From positions 1-46,897 of the forward strand of contig JAFWVC010000095.1 of assembly GCA_017518415.1 (NCBI GenBank): a DNA stretch of 46,897 bases, written 5' to 3'. This stretch comes from Clostridia bacterium (GTDB lineage: Bacteria; Bacillota; Clostridia; Oscillospirales; Acutalibacteraceae). The notes under the pieces were generated by a model, which had not been told where the DNA came from, ran no database searches, and saw nothing but the letters and a program-made list of their open reading frames with translations. Shown piece after piece: positions 30,279 to 38,638 of this stretch (the stretch's first letter is position 1; the number at the start of each line of letters is the position of its first letter). The position numbers and the translations under genes are program-made.

Positions 30279-30773
30279 TCAAATCCAAAAGAACAGCAGC
30301 GCGCCCCACAGGCCGCCGAACAGCAGCCCGCACACGACGTCCCGCACCGCATGCACACCGGATACCACGCGGGTACCGGCGACGATCAGCGCAAGCACCG
30401 CCGCCGCCACGCCTAACGGCCAGCAGGTATAAAAGCAGGCGCAGGTGATAACGGCCGCGCTGGATGCGTGGCGGCTCGGGCACGAACGGCCCGGGCGGTG
30501 CGGCAGCAGCGGCACGATATCCTCCTTCTCACACGGGCGCGGAAGATCAAGCGCGAAGCGCAGCAGCGTAGCAGCGGCCAGCTCCCCCAGCGGGATAAGC
30601 AGCACGCGCCAGAACTGCTCCGGCTGCTTTTGCAGGGCCCAGAACAGCAGCAGCCCGCCGTACAAAGCGACCGTCAGCCACGGCAGAAGGCGGCACGCGA
30701 GCGTGATGCGCGCGGTGCGGCCCGGCGTGCGGCGGCAAAATGCCAGACACCTTTGCGTGACGGAACCCTGCAT
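30279..30773 (-). CDS. PAP2 superfamily phosphatase, membrane-bound
   Basis: The 164-residue integral membrane protein has the three acid-phosphatase/PAP2 motifs in order: a KX6RP-like LRFALDLPRP (Lys replaced by Arg), CPSRHASSA (PSGH form with Arg for Gly), and TRVVSGVHAVRDV (SRX5HX3D with Thr for Ser). About five hydrophobic segments surround them. Substrates in this family are lipid phosphates such as phosphatidic acid or undecaprenyl pyrophosphate. The conservative changes at two motif positions make activity likely but not sure. The ATG at 30773 has GGAGGCGGC directly upstream; the longer open frame overlaps the prs terminator and was dropped. Confidence 0.85.
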   Translation of the reverse strand: MQGSVTQRCLAFCRRTPGRTARITLACRLLPWLTVALYGGLLLFWALQKQPEQFWRVLLIPLGELAAATLLRFALDLPRPCEKEDIVPLLPHRPGRSCPSRHASSAAVITCACFYTCWPLGVAAAVLALIVAGTRVVSGVHAVRDVVCGLLFGGLWGALLFFWI

Positions 30774-30838
30774 GCCGCCGCCTCCTTTCCTGCTTGCTTC
30801 TGCGGTTATCATACCACGGCGGCGCCGGCTTGTCAATG

Positions 30839-30873
30839 AAAAGGGAGCAAGCACGTTTTTCATGCTTGCTCCC
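30839..30873 (-). terminator. Intrinsic terminator of prs
   Basis: An 11-bp stem, GGGAGCAAGCA (30843-30853) with TGCTTGCTCCC (30863-30873), is followed on the minus strand by a short T-run. Confidence 0.8.
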
Positions 30874-30892
30874 CGAGACGGTGATACACGGA

Positions 30893-32038
30893 TTATTTCT
30901 TCTTTTCCAGCAGCGCCTTGATCTTCTCATGCGGGTCGATGATGGTGCTGACAGACACCCCGTGATTGATGGCGGCGATGATATAAGCGATGTATTTGGA
31001 GGTATCCACCTCGTAGAACCACGGGCGGCTGAGCAGCGCGGGCGTACGGTACGTCAGGTTGGTGCCCAGTACGCCGGAGATGACCCCTTCCTCCACGGCT
31101 TTGTCAAACGCAGCCAGCCCGTTAGTGAAGATGGCGTAGGTGGCATAGGCAAAAATACGGCCGGCTTTGCGTTTTTTCAGTTCGTAAGCGATGTCCAGCA
31201 TTGACTCGCCGGAGGAAATGATGTCGTCGGCAATAAAGATATCCTTGCCTTCGACCGAATCGCCCAGATATTCATGCGCCACGATGGGATTGCGCCCGTT
31301 GACCACGTGTGAATAATCGCGCCGTTTATAGAACATGCCCAGGTTGACGCCCAGCGTGGAGGCGTAATACATATTGCGGTGCATGGCGCCCTCATCCGGG
31401 CTGATGATCATCAGATGGTCGCGGTCCGGAATCAGGTCCGGCACCGAGCGGAACAGCTTTTTCAGTACCTGATAGGCGGGGATGATGTTGTCAAACCCCA
31501 TGAGCGGCACGGCGTTCTGCACGCGCGCGTCGTGCGCGTCAAACGTGATGATGTTGGAAACGCCCATGCGTTCCAGTTCCTGCAAAGCCACCGCGCAGTC
31601 GAGCGATTCACGGTAATTGCGGCGATGCTGCCGCCCGCCGAACAGAATCGGCATGATGACGTTGATACGCTGTGCCTTGCCGCTGGCCGCCTGGATGATC
31701 CGCTTCAGGTCCTGAAAATGGTCGTCGGGCGACATGCTGTTCTCGGTGTCAAACATACGGTATTTGCAGCTGTAGTTGCCGACGTCTACCAATAAAAACA
31801 AATCATCCCCGCGCACGCTGGAATGAATGATACCCTTGCCGTCCCCCGAAGAGAAACGAGGACATTCCGCATGCACGAGGAAAGTATCCCTCTCATAATT
31901 AGAACTGGTTGCCCATTCCACCAAACGGTCGTTGATCTTGTTGCCCAGCTCCTCCATCCCTCTCAATGCGATCAGGCTGAGGGGAGCTACCCTTTCCTGC
32001 GCCTGGAAGATGGTATCGCCTGTCAGTTTCTGCATCAT
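30893..32038 (-). CDS. prs: Ribose-phosphate pyrophosphokinase (PRPP synthetase), long clostridial type
   Basis: Prs makes PRPP from ribose 5-phosphate and ATP for purine, pyrimidine, NAD, His and Trp synthesis. The 381-residue protein is about 65 residues longer than classical Prs and diverged. It keeps the ATP-loop region ILFGGRQHRR, the metal/substrate ITFDAHDARVQ, the phosphate site VISPDEGA-like IISPDEGAMHR, and the PRPP loop FIADDIISSGES at about 268-279. The extra length is spread through the N-terminal half. ATG at 32038 is preceded by AAAGG; GTG and TTG codons just upstream are poorer. Several consumers are nearby, including xpt, but it is monocistronic. Confidence 0.93.
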   Translation of the reverse strand: MMQKLTGDTIFQAQERVAPLSLIALRGMEELGNKINDRLVEWATSSNYERDTFLVHAECPRFSSGDGKGIIHSSVRGDDLFLLVDVGNYSCKYRMFDTENSMSPDDHFQDLKRIIQAASGKAQRINVIMPILFGGRQHRRNYRESLDCAVALQELERMGVSNIITFDAHDARVQNAVPLMGFDNIIPAYQVLKKLFRSVPDLIPDRDHLMIISPDEGAMHRNMYYASTLGVNLGMFYKRRDYSHVVNGRNPIVAHEYLGDSVEGKDIFIADDIISSGESMLDIAYELKKRKAGRIFAYATYAIFTNGLAAFDKAVEEGVISGVLGTNLTYRTPALLSRPWFYEVDTSKYIAYIIAAINHGVSVSTIIDPHEKIKALLEKKK

Positions 32039-32072
32039 AGCCAACACCTTTCACCGCTTATTTTCTTCTATT

Positions 32073-32102
32073 ATCATACCATAAAAACGACAAAATAAGC
32101 AA
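32073..32102 (-). promoter_or_regulatory. Sigma-A promoter of prs
   Basis: On the minus strand TTGCTT (32097-32102) and TATGAT (32073-32078) are 18 bases apart, about 35 bases ahead of the prs start. Confidence 0.65.
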
Positions 32103-32168
32103 CTGTATTTCTATAATATTTTTCATTTTTCGCTGCCGAATTTTTTTTGAAAAAAGCCCCCCTAACTA

Positions 32169-32197
32169 TCGACAATGCACAATAGGATGTATATAAT
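32169..32197 (+). promoter_or_regulatory. Sigma-A promoter of hflX
   Basis: TCGACA (32169-32174) and TATAAT (32192-32197) are 17 bases apart, 36 bases ahead of the ATG. Confidence 0.7.
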
Positions 32198-32233
32198 AAA
32201 AATGAAAGAAATATATAGTGCCGGGAGGCCGTT

Positions 32234-33475
32234 ATGGAACAAAACAAACCGGAACAAACGCCCGAACGGGCGATCCTTGTCGCCGTAGATACCGGCGCGT
32301 ACGACGCGGAAGAGTCGCTGGACGAATGCCGCGAACTGGCCCGTACAGCCGGCGCCGAGGTTGCCGCGTGCGTGATACAAAAGCGCCCCGCGCCGGAGGC
32401 GGGAACTTATCTCGGTACCGGGCGGCTGGAAGAGCTGGCGCAGCTGTGTTCCGCGCACGAGGCCGACCTGGTCATCATCGACGGAGAGCTGACCGCCACC
32501 CAACAGCGCAATATGGAGCAGGCGCTGCCCTGCCGGCTGATCGACCGCACGATGCTGATTCTGGACATCTTCGCCGGCCGGGCCCGCTCCTCCGAAGGGC
32601 GGCTGCAAGTAGAGCTGGCGCAACTGCAATATCTTCTGCCCCGGCTGACCGGCATGGGCAAATCTCTCTCGCGGCTGGGCGGCGGCATCGGCACGCGCGG
32701 CCCCGGCGAAACCAAGCTGGAAAGCGACCGGCGCCACATCCGCGCCCGCATCACCGCGCTGCGCGCCCAACTGCGGCAGGTGGAACAGCGCCGGCTGGCA
32801 CGCCGGCAGCGCCGACGCAAGGATGAGGTGCTCACGGCGGCATTGGTCGGCTATACCAACGCCGGCAAATCCACCCTGATGAACCGGCTGACCGACGCCG
32901 GCGTACTGGCCGAAAACAAACTGTTCGCCACGCTGGACCCCACCGCCCGGGCACTGATGCTGCCCAGCGGGCGGCAGGTGCTGCTGATCGATACCGTCGG
33001 CTTGATCCGGCGGCTGCCCCATCATCTGGTGCAGGCCTTCCGCTCGACGTTGGAGGAGGCGGCCGACGCCGACCTGATTCTCAACGTGTGCGACGCGGCC
33101 TCCCCGCAACGGGAAGAGCACCTGCAGGTCACACGGGAGCTGCTGGCTTCCCTCGGCGCGGGCGAACACCCGCAGCTGACGATATACAACAAGTGCGACC
33201 GGCTGCCCATCCGGCCGGCCGACACGCCCGATACTTTGTACCTGAGCGCCGCGCACGACCGCTCCTTCGAGCGGCTGCTGCAAGCGATCGACGACGCGCT
33301 GCCGCCCACAAGCCGCCGCATGGAACTGCTGCTGCCCTTCTCGCAGGGGGCGCTGGCCGGCCGGCTGCGCCGGGAAGGCACGGTGGAGGCGGAAGACTAC
33401 ACGCCGGAGGGCCTGCGCATGACGGTGACGGTCGACCGCCGGCTGTGGAGCGCCATCGACCCGTACCGGATCTGA
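32234..33475 (+). CDS. hflX: Ribosome-associated GTPase HflX
   Basis: The 413-residue protein has the HflX N-domain (ELARTAGAEVAACVIQ, YLGTGRLEELAQL), the linker GGGIGTRGPGETKLESDRR, a basic helix, and the G domain. G1 is GYTNAGKST (206-214), the G2 region FATLDPT, G3 DTVG, and G4 NKCD. HflX splits stalled or hibernating ribosomes after stress. The C-terminal domain after about residue 360 is present. GGGAGG precedes the ATG. It is monocistronic, divergent from prs, and ends at a terminator shared with the converging lipoprotein gene. Confidence 0.96.
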   Translation: MEQNKPEQTPERAILVAVDTGAYDAEESLDECRELARTAGAEVAACVIQKRPAPEAGTYLGTGRLEELAQLCSAHEADLVIIDGELTATQQRNMEQALPCRLIDRTMLILDIFAGRARSSEGRLQVELAQLQYLLPRLTGMGKSLSRLGGGIGTRGPGETKLESDRRHIRARITALRAQLRQVEQRRLARRQRRRKDEVLTAALVGYTNAGKSTLMNRLTDAGVLAENKLFATLDPTARALMLPSGRQVLLIDTVGLIRRLPHHLVQAFRSTLEEAADADLILNVCDAASPQREEHLQVTRELLASLGAGEHPQLTIYNKCDRLPIRPADTPDTLYLSAAHDRSFERLLQAIDDALPPTSRRMELLLPFSQGALAGRLRREGTVEAEDYTPEGLRMTVTVDRRLWSAIDPYRI

Positions 33476-33506
33476 AGAGTTGCAGACAAAGCCGAAAACA
33501 GACAAT

Positions 33507-33540
33507 AAAAGACCGCTTCGCCGGGCGAAACGGTCTTTTT
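33507..33540. terminator. Bidirectional terminator between hflX and the unknown lipoprotein
   Basis: AAAAGACCG pairs with CGGTCTTTT, and an inner TTCGCC/GGCGAA stem caps the hairpin. A- and T-runs flank both sides. Confidence 0.8.
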
Positions 33541-33542
33541 CT

Positions 33543-34943
33543 TTATGCTCCTTCTTGATACAGCGCTTCCAGCCGGGCGCGGATCCGCTCAAAGGTGTCC
33601 GGGATCGGCTCCGGCAGCGGGAAGCTGCTCCCGGTCAGCGGAACGACGGTATCCAGCGCGGCCAGCGCCTGCTCCGCGGATGCCAGCGTGCAGGGCAGCG
33701 GATCCGGCACGTACCGGCTCAGCCGTTTCTGGTCACCGGCACTGTGGTTCTCAATAAAGGTGAAGATCTCGGTCAGGGTGTCGACGCTCTCCGGTGCGGC
33801 GAGGAAGCCGGCGTATTCCCGCATCACCTGCGCGGGCGTGGCCGACGGGTCGGCGGCCATGCGGGCGTAGCCGTAAAAGTTCATCGCCATGCCGCAGCAG
33901 GCCTTCCACGTCCAGTCCGCCATGATGCCGTCGGCACCGAAGGGGCGCACGTCCTGCAAAAACTGCTGCACATACCGCAGGTTGCAGGTGAAGGTGGCGC
34001 AGTAATCGGCCGATCCGTCGGTTTCCAGCAGGTTAAAGGGCCACAGCCACAGGTCGTTCACGCCCTGCCGCCGCAGCTGCGCAATATCTTCCACCTGCGG
34101 GTAGGCGACGGGCGTTTCTTCCACCTCGCCCCATATTTTGGCGTGGTACCAAAGATTCCGGCACAGATCCCGGTAATAATCGTGGCAGGGCAGGCAGATG
34201 CCGACGCTGCTGCCGATCAGACCCGCAATCTGCGTGAAAGCCTTGGTCATCTCGGTCTCCTGCTGCCACCAGCGGTAATCCAATGATACGGGATAATGCT
34301 CGCCGTAGGCGGACAGCGCCCACGTGTTGGCGTGTACTTTGACGTTCGGCGCTACCTCGGCCGCCGCCGCGGCGTATGCCCGCACGATCGCCGCAAAATC
34401 TTCCGCCGTGCCGGCGCGCATCTCGGCAGACATGCCGCCCGGGTCGCCGGCCTCTACGGTAAAGAAATCGGCGTTGGCGCACTGCTCCATCGTCTGGCGC
34501 ACGTAGAACATTTTATCCGCGAGTGCCTGCTCGTCCTGCGGATCAAACCAGACGCCGATGCCGCCGGAATCCTTATCGTAATCATCCGGGCCGTGATACT
34601 GCCGCAGGTTGGAGAAGAACAGCAGGTCGACGTACATGCCTTTTTCGTGGATCCCGTCAATCGCACGGGAGAGACCCTGCGCGCGTTCCAGCGCCGTGTC
34701 GCTGTTGAACCACCAGATACGTTCCGCCAGTTGAAGGGTGTTGACGCCGCAGGCCTTGAAGAAGTCGAAATAGTCTTTGGCGTTGTCCCAGATATACAGC
34801 CCGATATAGGTAAAGGGCTTTTCCTGTACCGTCTGCGTGTCCCCCGACGGACCGGATGAGTTCGTGCTGCCGCCGCAGGCCGCCAGCGTCAGCAGCAGAC
34901 ACCCCAGCAGCAGGCAAATGACAAGCCGTTTGAGAAAGGTCAT
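33543..34943 (-). CDS. Lipoprotein of unknown function with a TIM-barrel-like body
   Basis: The 466-residue protein has a lipoprotein signal (LAAC lipobox, Cys at about 23) and a short Ser/Gly-rich linker. The body begins PFTYIGLYIWDNAKDYFDFF, where the wording (a search for a man, kind, or woman in the sequence reads: helix, then GVNTLQLAERIWWF, then GMYVDLLFF) alternates strands and helices like a glycoside-hydrolase TIM barrel. FTVEAGDPGG, VHANTWALS and ADWTWKAC sit at strand ends, where catalytic acids usually lie. I do not recognise the family and cannot assign a catalytic pair. The ATG at 34943 follows AAGGGGCGG. It has its own promoter and no operon partner. Confidence 0.75.
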   Translation of the reverse strand: MTFLKRLVICLLLGCLLLTLAACGGSTNSSGPSGDTQTVQEKPFTYIGLYIWDNAKDYFDFFKACGVNTLQLAERIWWFNSDTALERAQGLSRAIDGIHEKGMYVDLLFFSNLRQYHGPDDYDKDSGGIGVWFDPQDEQALADKMFYVRQTMEQCANADFFTVEAGDPGGMSAEMRAGTAEDFAAIVRAYAAAAAEVAPNVKVHANTWALSAYGEHYPVSLDYRWWQQETEMTKAFTQIAGLIGSSVGICLPCHDYYRDLCRNLWYHAKIWGEVEETPVAYPQVEDIAQLRRQGVNDLWLWPFNLLETDGSADYCATFTCNLRYVQQFLQDVRPFGADGIMADWTWKACCGMAMNFYGYARMAADPSATPAQVMREYAGFLAAPESVDTLTEIFTFIENHSAGDQKRLSRYVPDPLPCTLASAEQALAALDTVVPLTGSSFPLPEPIPDTFERIRARLEALYQEGA

Positions 34944-35003
34944 GGGAATCCGCCCCTTTCTGTCTTTTATACCTAATGATATGAAACGATCTGTTCCGCT
35001 TTC

Positions 35004-35032
35004 ATTATATTGGAAAATATTTGGGAAAGCAA
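35004..35032 (-). promoter_or_regulatory. Sigma-A promoter of the unknown lipoprotein
   Basis: On the minus strand TTGCTT (35027-35032) and TATAAT (35004-35009) are 17 bases apart, about 60 bases ahead of the ATG. Confidence 0.7.
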
Positions 35033-35091
35033 GCGCGCATTTTGCAAAAAGATCCGCTTTTTTCACAATCTTTTCTGCGGGCGGCGGCGCG

Positions 35092-35976
35092 TCAGATGTT
35101 CGCGCCGGTTGAACGGGCGGGGCGCTCCCACTCCGACAGCAGCACCGCCGCAAAGATCAGCACGAACCCCGCATACACGCGCGGCGCCGGCCGCTCGTGA
35201 TACAGCAGCACCGAGCACAGCACGCCGAAGACCGATTCCAGGCTCAGCAGCACCGCGACGCCGGAGGCGGAAAGATGCTTCTGTGCGGCGTTTTGCAGCA
35301 GATAGGTCACGATGGTGGCCATCAGCGTCAGGTACAGCAGCGCGGCCCAATCCTGCGCACCCGGGAACACCGGCGTTTCACCAACCACACAGGACACCAG
35401 CAGGCTGCACAGGCCGGCCGTCAGAAATTGCAGCACGGTAAAGGCGAGAATGTCCCGCCCCTTCGAAAAGCGGGAAAGGGCTATGATATGCAGAGAGAAA
35501 AAGAAGCCGCAGACAAGGGTCAGCAGGTCGCCGATGTTGATGCTCATATCCCCCGTCAGCGACACGAGCGCGGTGCCGACCAGACAAAGCAGCGCCGCCG
35601 CTGCATGGTACCGGTCCGGCCGCTGACGGTACACCAGCCAGCCGATGAACGGCACGATGACGCAGTACGTCGCCGTCAAAAAGGCGTTTTTGCCCGGCGT
35701 GGTATATTGCAGGCCGACGGTCTGAAACGCGTAGGCGATAAACACAAAACAGCCCGCCAGCGCGCCGCGCCAGAGATCGCCGACGGTGATACGCCGCATC
35801 CGGCGGAAAAAGAGCAGGCCCAGCAGCAGCCCGCCGGACAAAAAGCGAAACGCCAGCAGGGCAAACGGCGGCACGACGTCCAGCACGTTCTTCATCACAA
35901 CAAACGAGGTGCCCCAGATGAAGGTGGCCGCCACCATGCCGAGCCGGCAGAGATTTTTCAGGTTTTTGGTGTTCAT
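35092..35976 (-). CDS. EamA/DMT family transporter
   Basis: The 294-residue integral membrane protein has ten hydrophobic segments in two EamA repeats. The first repeat starts MVAATFIWGTSFVVMK and ends near the QTVGLQYTTPGKNAFLTATYCVIVPF signature. The second starts near LTLVCGFFFSLHIIALSRF and ends with the typical SLESVFGVLCSVLLYHE and AGFVLIFAAVLLSE. This family exports amino acids, nucleosides or other metabolites; the substrate is unknown. The ATG at 35976 follows AAAGGA; a TTG-type extension upstream was rejected. It lies 67 bases after the S41-like gene with a weak terminator between, so partial read-through from the fts cluster is possible. Confidence 0.92.
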   Translation of the reverse strand: MNTKNLKNLCRLGMVAATFIWGTSFVVMKNVLDVVPPFALLAFRFLSGGLLLGLLFFRRMRRITVGDLWRGALAGCFVFIAYAFQTVGLQYTTPGKNAFLTATYCVIVPFIGWLVYRQRPDRYHAAAALLCLVGTALVSLTGDMSINIGDLLTLVCGFFFSLHIIALSRFSKGRDILAFTVLQFLTAGLCSLLVSCVVGETPVFPGAQDWAALLYLTLMATIVTYLLQNAAQKHLSASGVAVLLSLESVFGVLCSVLLYHERPAPRVYAGFVLIFAAVLLSEWERPARSTGANI

Positions 35977-36005
35977 GCGGGTAAAGTTCCTTTCCGGTGA
36001 TAACA

Positions 36006-36040
36006 AAGCACAGGCGGAAAAGCCGTGGCTTTTCCGTCTG
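36006..36040 (-). terminator. Probable terminator of the ftsEX cluster
   Basis: CAGGCGGAAAAGCC (36011-36024) pairs with GGCTTTTCCGTCTG (36027-36040) apart from one wobble. The loop is only two bases and the leftward tail is weakly T-rich, so it may be leaky. Confidence 0.5.
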
Positions 36041-36043
36041 ATA

Positions 36044-37333
36044 TCATTCTTCCGTATCCGTCTCTTCGGTTTCGTCCATCGTTTCGTCCGGTTCGGTGGG
36101 CTCGGTCGTCTGTTCCGTCGGCGGTTCGGTAGGCGGATCGGTCGGCGGATCGGTCGGCGTCGTTTCGATGATACCGGTCTTCAAAAACCGCACGGCGGCG
36201 CCGAGCACCGTATCCTCCGCTGCGGAGAGGATCCGGCGGTAGGCCGCGTCTTGCGGCGAAAGGGCCTGTGCGGCGTCCACGCGCACCCAACCGTCAGAAG
36301 AAAGCAGCGCGTAGCGGCCCACGCTCAGGCGGACCGCCGTACTGTCCGATGAAATCACGAAGTTTTGCTGCACCGACCGCTTCCCGCGGGAAGGCGAGCC
36401 GATCACGGTGGTTTTATGGAAGTTCTGCAGCACGGCAGCCATCAGTTCCGCCTCGCCCTCCGTTTCCCCGTCGATCAGGGTGACCGATGCAAGCCGCAGT
36501 TCGAACGAAGATTCCGCCGACAGATCGACGGCGCCGTTCTGGGTCAGGTAGCGCGCATACACGCCGGACGGCAGCAGATAGGCCAGCACGTCGCGCACAC
36601 TTTCGGTATTGGTGCCGGTACAGCCGCGCAGGTCAAACACAACGCCCGTCGCCCCCTGGGCCAGCAAACCGGACAGCACCGTTTTCAGCTGCCGGGCCGT
36701 TTGATCGTGGAAGGTATAAAACCGGATACAGGCCAGCGTGTCAATCATCTGCCCGGATACCGAGGTAACGGTATAGGCGTTGGCGGTCAGTTCCACCGCC
36801 AGCTCGGTATCATCCCGCAGCACCGTCAAAATCATTTTAGGCGCCGTCGACAGCTTCTGCTGCACGGCGGCCAGGTCGGCGCCGCCGACCGGTTCCCCGT
36901 CGAGCGCGACGACAATATCTCCCTTGAGCATACCGGACTGGGCCGCCGGCGAATTATCATGCACCAGCGCCACGCACAGCCGGTTTTCCCGATCCGCCGC
37001 GACCTCGAGGCCGACGTCCGACGCGGTCCCCGCCCGGCGGTTCTGCGCCTGCTGATATTCCTCCGGCGTCAGGAAGGCGGCGTATGGGTCCGACAAGCCG
37101 TTGACGTACCCCTCCGCCAGCGCTTTCTGCAGCGCCGCTTCGTCGATCGCATAGTTTTGCCGGGCGGCGTGATCGATCTCGTTGATATAGCCGTACATGG
37201 CCCTCTGCTCGCCGACGTCGCTGACAAGGCGGCTGAAATACCGCATGGAGATCAGCATCGTGACCGACACGGTCAAGGCCGCCACCACGAAGATCAGCGC
37301 CAGCATAACGCCGAGCGAAATCTTTTTATTCAT
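36044..37333 (-). CDS. S41-family C-terminal processing protease homologue lacking the catalytic serine
   Basis: The 429-residue protein has an N-terminal membrane anchor (about 8-30), an S41 N-domain (EGYVNGLSDPYAAFLTPEEY), a PDZ domain (about 100-175) and the protease core. In active CtpA/CtpB/Prc the nucleophile sits in a (G/T)ASASE motif. Here the aligned text is DGETEGEAEL (288-297), with Gly293 at the serine position, while the partner lysine survives as K318 in SRGKRSVQQ. I therefore infer a pseudoprotease. The C-terminus is a Thr/Pro/Glu tail of about 45 residues. It lies 15 bases behind the M23 hydrolase in the ftsEX cluster, where Firmicutes usually have an active S41 protease, so it may act as a scaffold or PDZ adaptor for the hydrolase. 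Confidence 0.88.
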   Translation of the reverse strand: MNKKISLGVMLALIFVVAALTVSVTMLISMRYFSRLVSDVGEQRAMYGYINEIDHAARQNYAIDEAALQKALAEGYVNGLSDPYAAFLTPEEYQQAQNRRAGTASDVGLEVAADRENRLCVALVHDNSPAAQSGMLKGDIVVALDGEPVGGADLAAVQQKLSTAPKMILTVLRDDTELAVELTANAYTVTSVSGQMIDTLACIRFYTFHDQTARQLKTVLSGLLAQGATGVVFDLRGCTGTNTESVRDVLAYLLPSGVYARYLTQNGAVDLSAESSFELRLASVTLIDGETEGEAELMAAVLQNFHKTTVIGSPSRGKRSVQQNFVISSDSTAVRLSVGRYALLSSDGWVRVDAAQALSPQDAAYRRILSAAEDTVLGAAVRFLKTGIIETTPTDPPTDPPTEPPTEQTTEPTEPDETMDETEETDTEE

Positions 37334-37348
37334 GCGGACTCCCTTCCG

Positions 37349-38611
37349 TTACAGCTTGTTAGCGTCCTTGACGTAGCCCTTGGCGATGGGATCCACCGGC
37401 GTGCCGTTCTCGCGCACTTCAAAATGCAGGTGCGGGCCGGTACTGTCCCCCGTGGAGCCGATCAAACCGAGGACGGTCTGCCCGGCCTTGACCGTATCGC
37501 CCAACCGGGCGTACAAAATCTTCATATGGGCGTACAGCGTCACGATCTCCCTGCCTTGGGAATCCTTCCCGTGGCTGACCATGCAGTAATAGCCGTAGCC
37601 GCCGCCCCATTCACGGGTATAGTTGGCGTAAATCACCGTGCCGTCGGCCGCCGGATAGATCTTTTCTCCCAGCGCTTTGCCGTTGGCAATGTCGATACCC
37701 TTATGCAGTTTGCCCCAGCGGGTGCCGTAGTAGGAACTGATACGCAGCACGGTGGGCACCGGCCACAGCATCGTGCCGTTGTACCGGCCTGTATTCTGCT
37801 GTTCAAGCTCTTTGAGGATGCGCTGGATATCCTTCTCCAGGTCCTCGGCCTCCTTGGCCAGCTGCTTCTGGTACGCCTCGTACTCGCCCAGCTGCTTTTT
37901 CAGCTGCGTTTCCACTTTTTTGGCGGAAACGTACAGCGCGTCCAGTTCTTCTTTTTTTGCGTCGTTTTCGGCCTTCAGCTGCTCATATTCCCGCTTGTAG
38001 CCGGACAGTTCATCCCGCTCCGTCTGCAGCAGATCCTTTTGCCGGTGGATCTCCTCGATCTGCCGGGTCAGTTGCTGCATCATGGCCTCGTCTTTTTCCG
38101 AAATGGTGCGGATGAGTTTGGATTTGAGCAGATAATCGGTATATTCATCGCCGTCAAACAGCATCTGCAGCGCCGACATATTGCCGGTTTTGACCAGCGA
38201 ATTCAGGCGGCGGCGCAGCGTCTCAAACCGGTCGTTCAGGTTCTGCTCGGTCTGATCGATCTCCGCCGAACGGGCAGCCATCGCATCGTCCTTGCGATCG
38301 ATATCGGCATTGAGCAGCGCCAGATGTTCATCACAGTTCTCGATCTGCGCTTCCACCACCGAGATCTGCCTCTTGATCGCCGTGAGTTTTTTCTGCTGCT
38401 CCTCAACGCTCTCGCCCGCTTCGGCGATCTGCTTTTTCAGGGCTTCCTGCTCTTTTTTCAGCGCCTCCTGCGCGGCTTTGAGTTTGTCGTAATCAGACTG
38501 ACTGGCGGCCTGCACCGTATCCGACACCAGTGCCGGCGGCGCAAAAACCAGCAGCAGCGCCGCCGCCAGCATGGCGACGGTACGGCGTACGATATGCTTT
38601 CTGCCTGTCAT
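37349..38611 (-). CDS. FtsX-linked murein hydrolase: coiled coil plus M23 (LytM) peptidase
   Basis: The 420-residue secreted protein has a signal peptide (to about 35) and a long coiled coil (about 40-270, heptads rich in K, E, Q and L). A C-terminal M23 domain carries the zinc ligands: LHKGIDIA (H and D) and GPHLHFEV (HxH). The catalytic set appears complete, so unlike E. coli EnvC it can be an active endopeptidase. The layout is that of EnvC/PcsB/CwlO-type hydrolases gated by FtsEX. It starts 27 bases after ftsX behind GGAGGGG; the longer upstream reading overlaps ftsX and was rejected. Confidence 0.93.
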   Translation of the reverse strand: MTGRKHIVRRTVAMLAAALLLVFAPPALVSDTVQAASQSDYDKLKAAQEALKKEQEALKKQIAEAGESVEEQQKKLTAIKRQISVVEAQIENCDEHLALLNADIDRKDDAMAARSAEIDQTEQNLNDRFETLRRRLNSLVKTGNMSALQMLFDGDEYTDYLLKSKLIRTISEKDEAMMQQLTRQIEEIHRQKDLLQTERDELSGYKREYEQLKAENDAKKEELDALYVSAKKVETQLKKQLGEYEAYQKQLAKEAEDLEKDIQRILKELEQQNTGRYNGTMLWPVPTVLRISSYYGTRWGKLHKGIDIANGKALGEKIYPAADGTVIYANYTREWGGGYGYYCMVSHGKDSQGREIVTLYAHMKILYARLGDTVKAGQTVLGLIGSTGDSTGPHLHFEVRENGTPVDPIAKGYVKDANKL

Positions 38612-38638
38612 AGCGATCCCCTCCGTAAAAGCACACAA

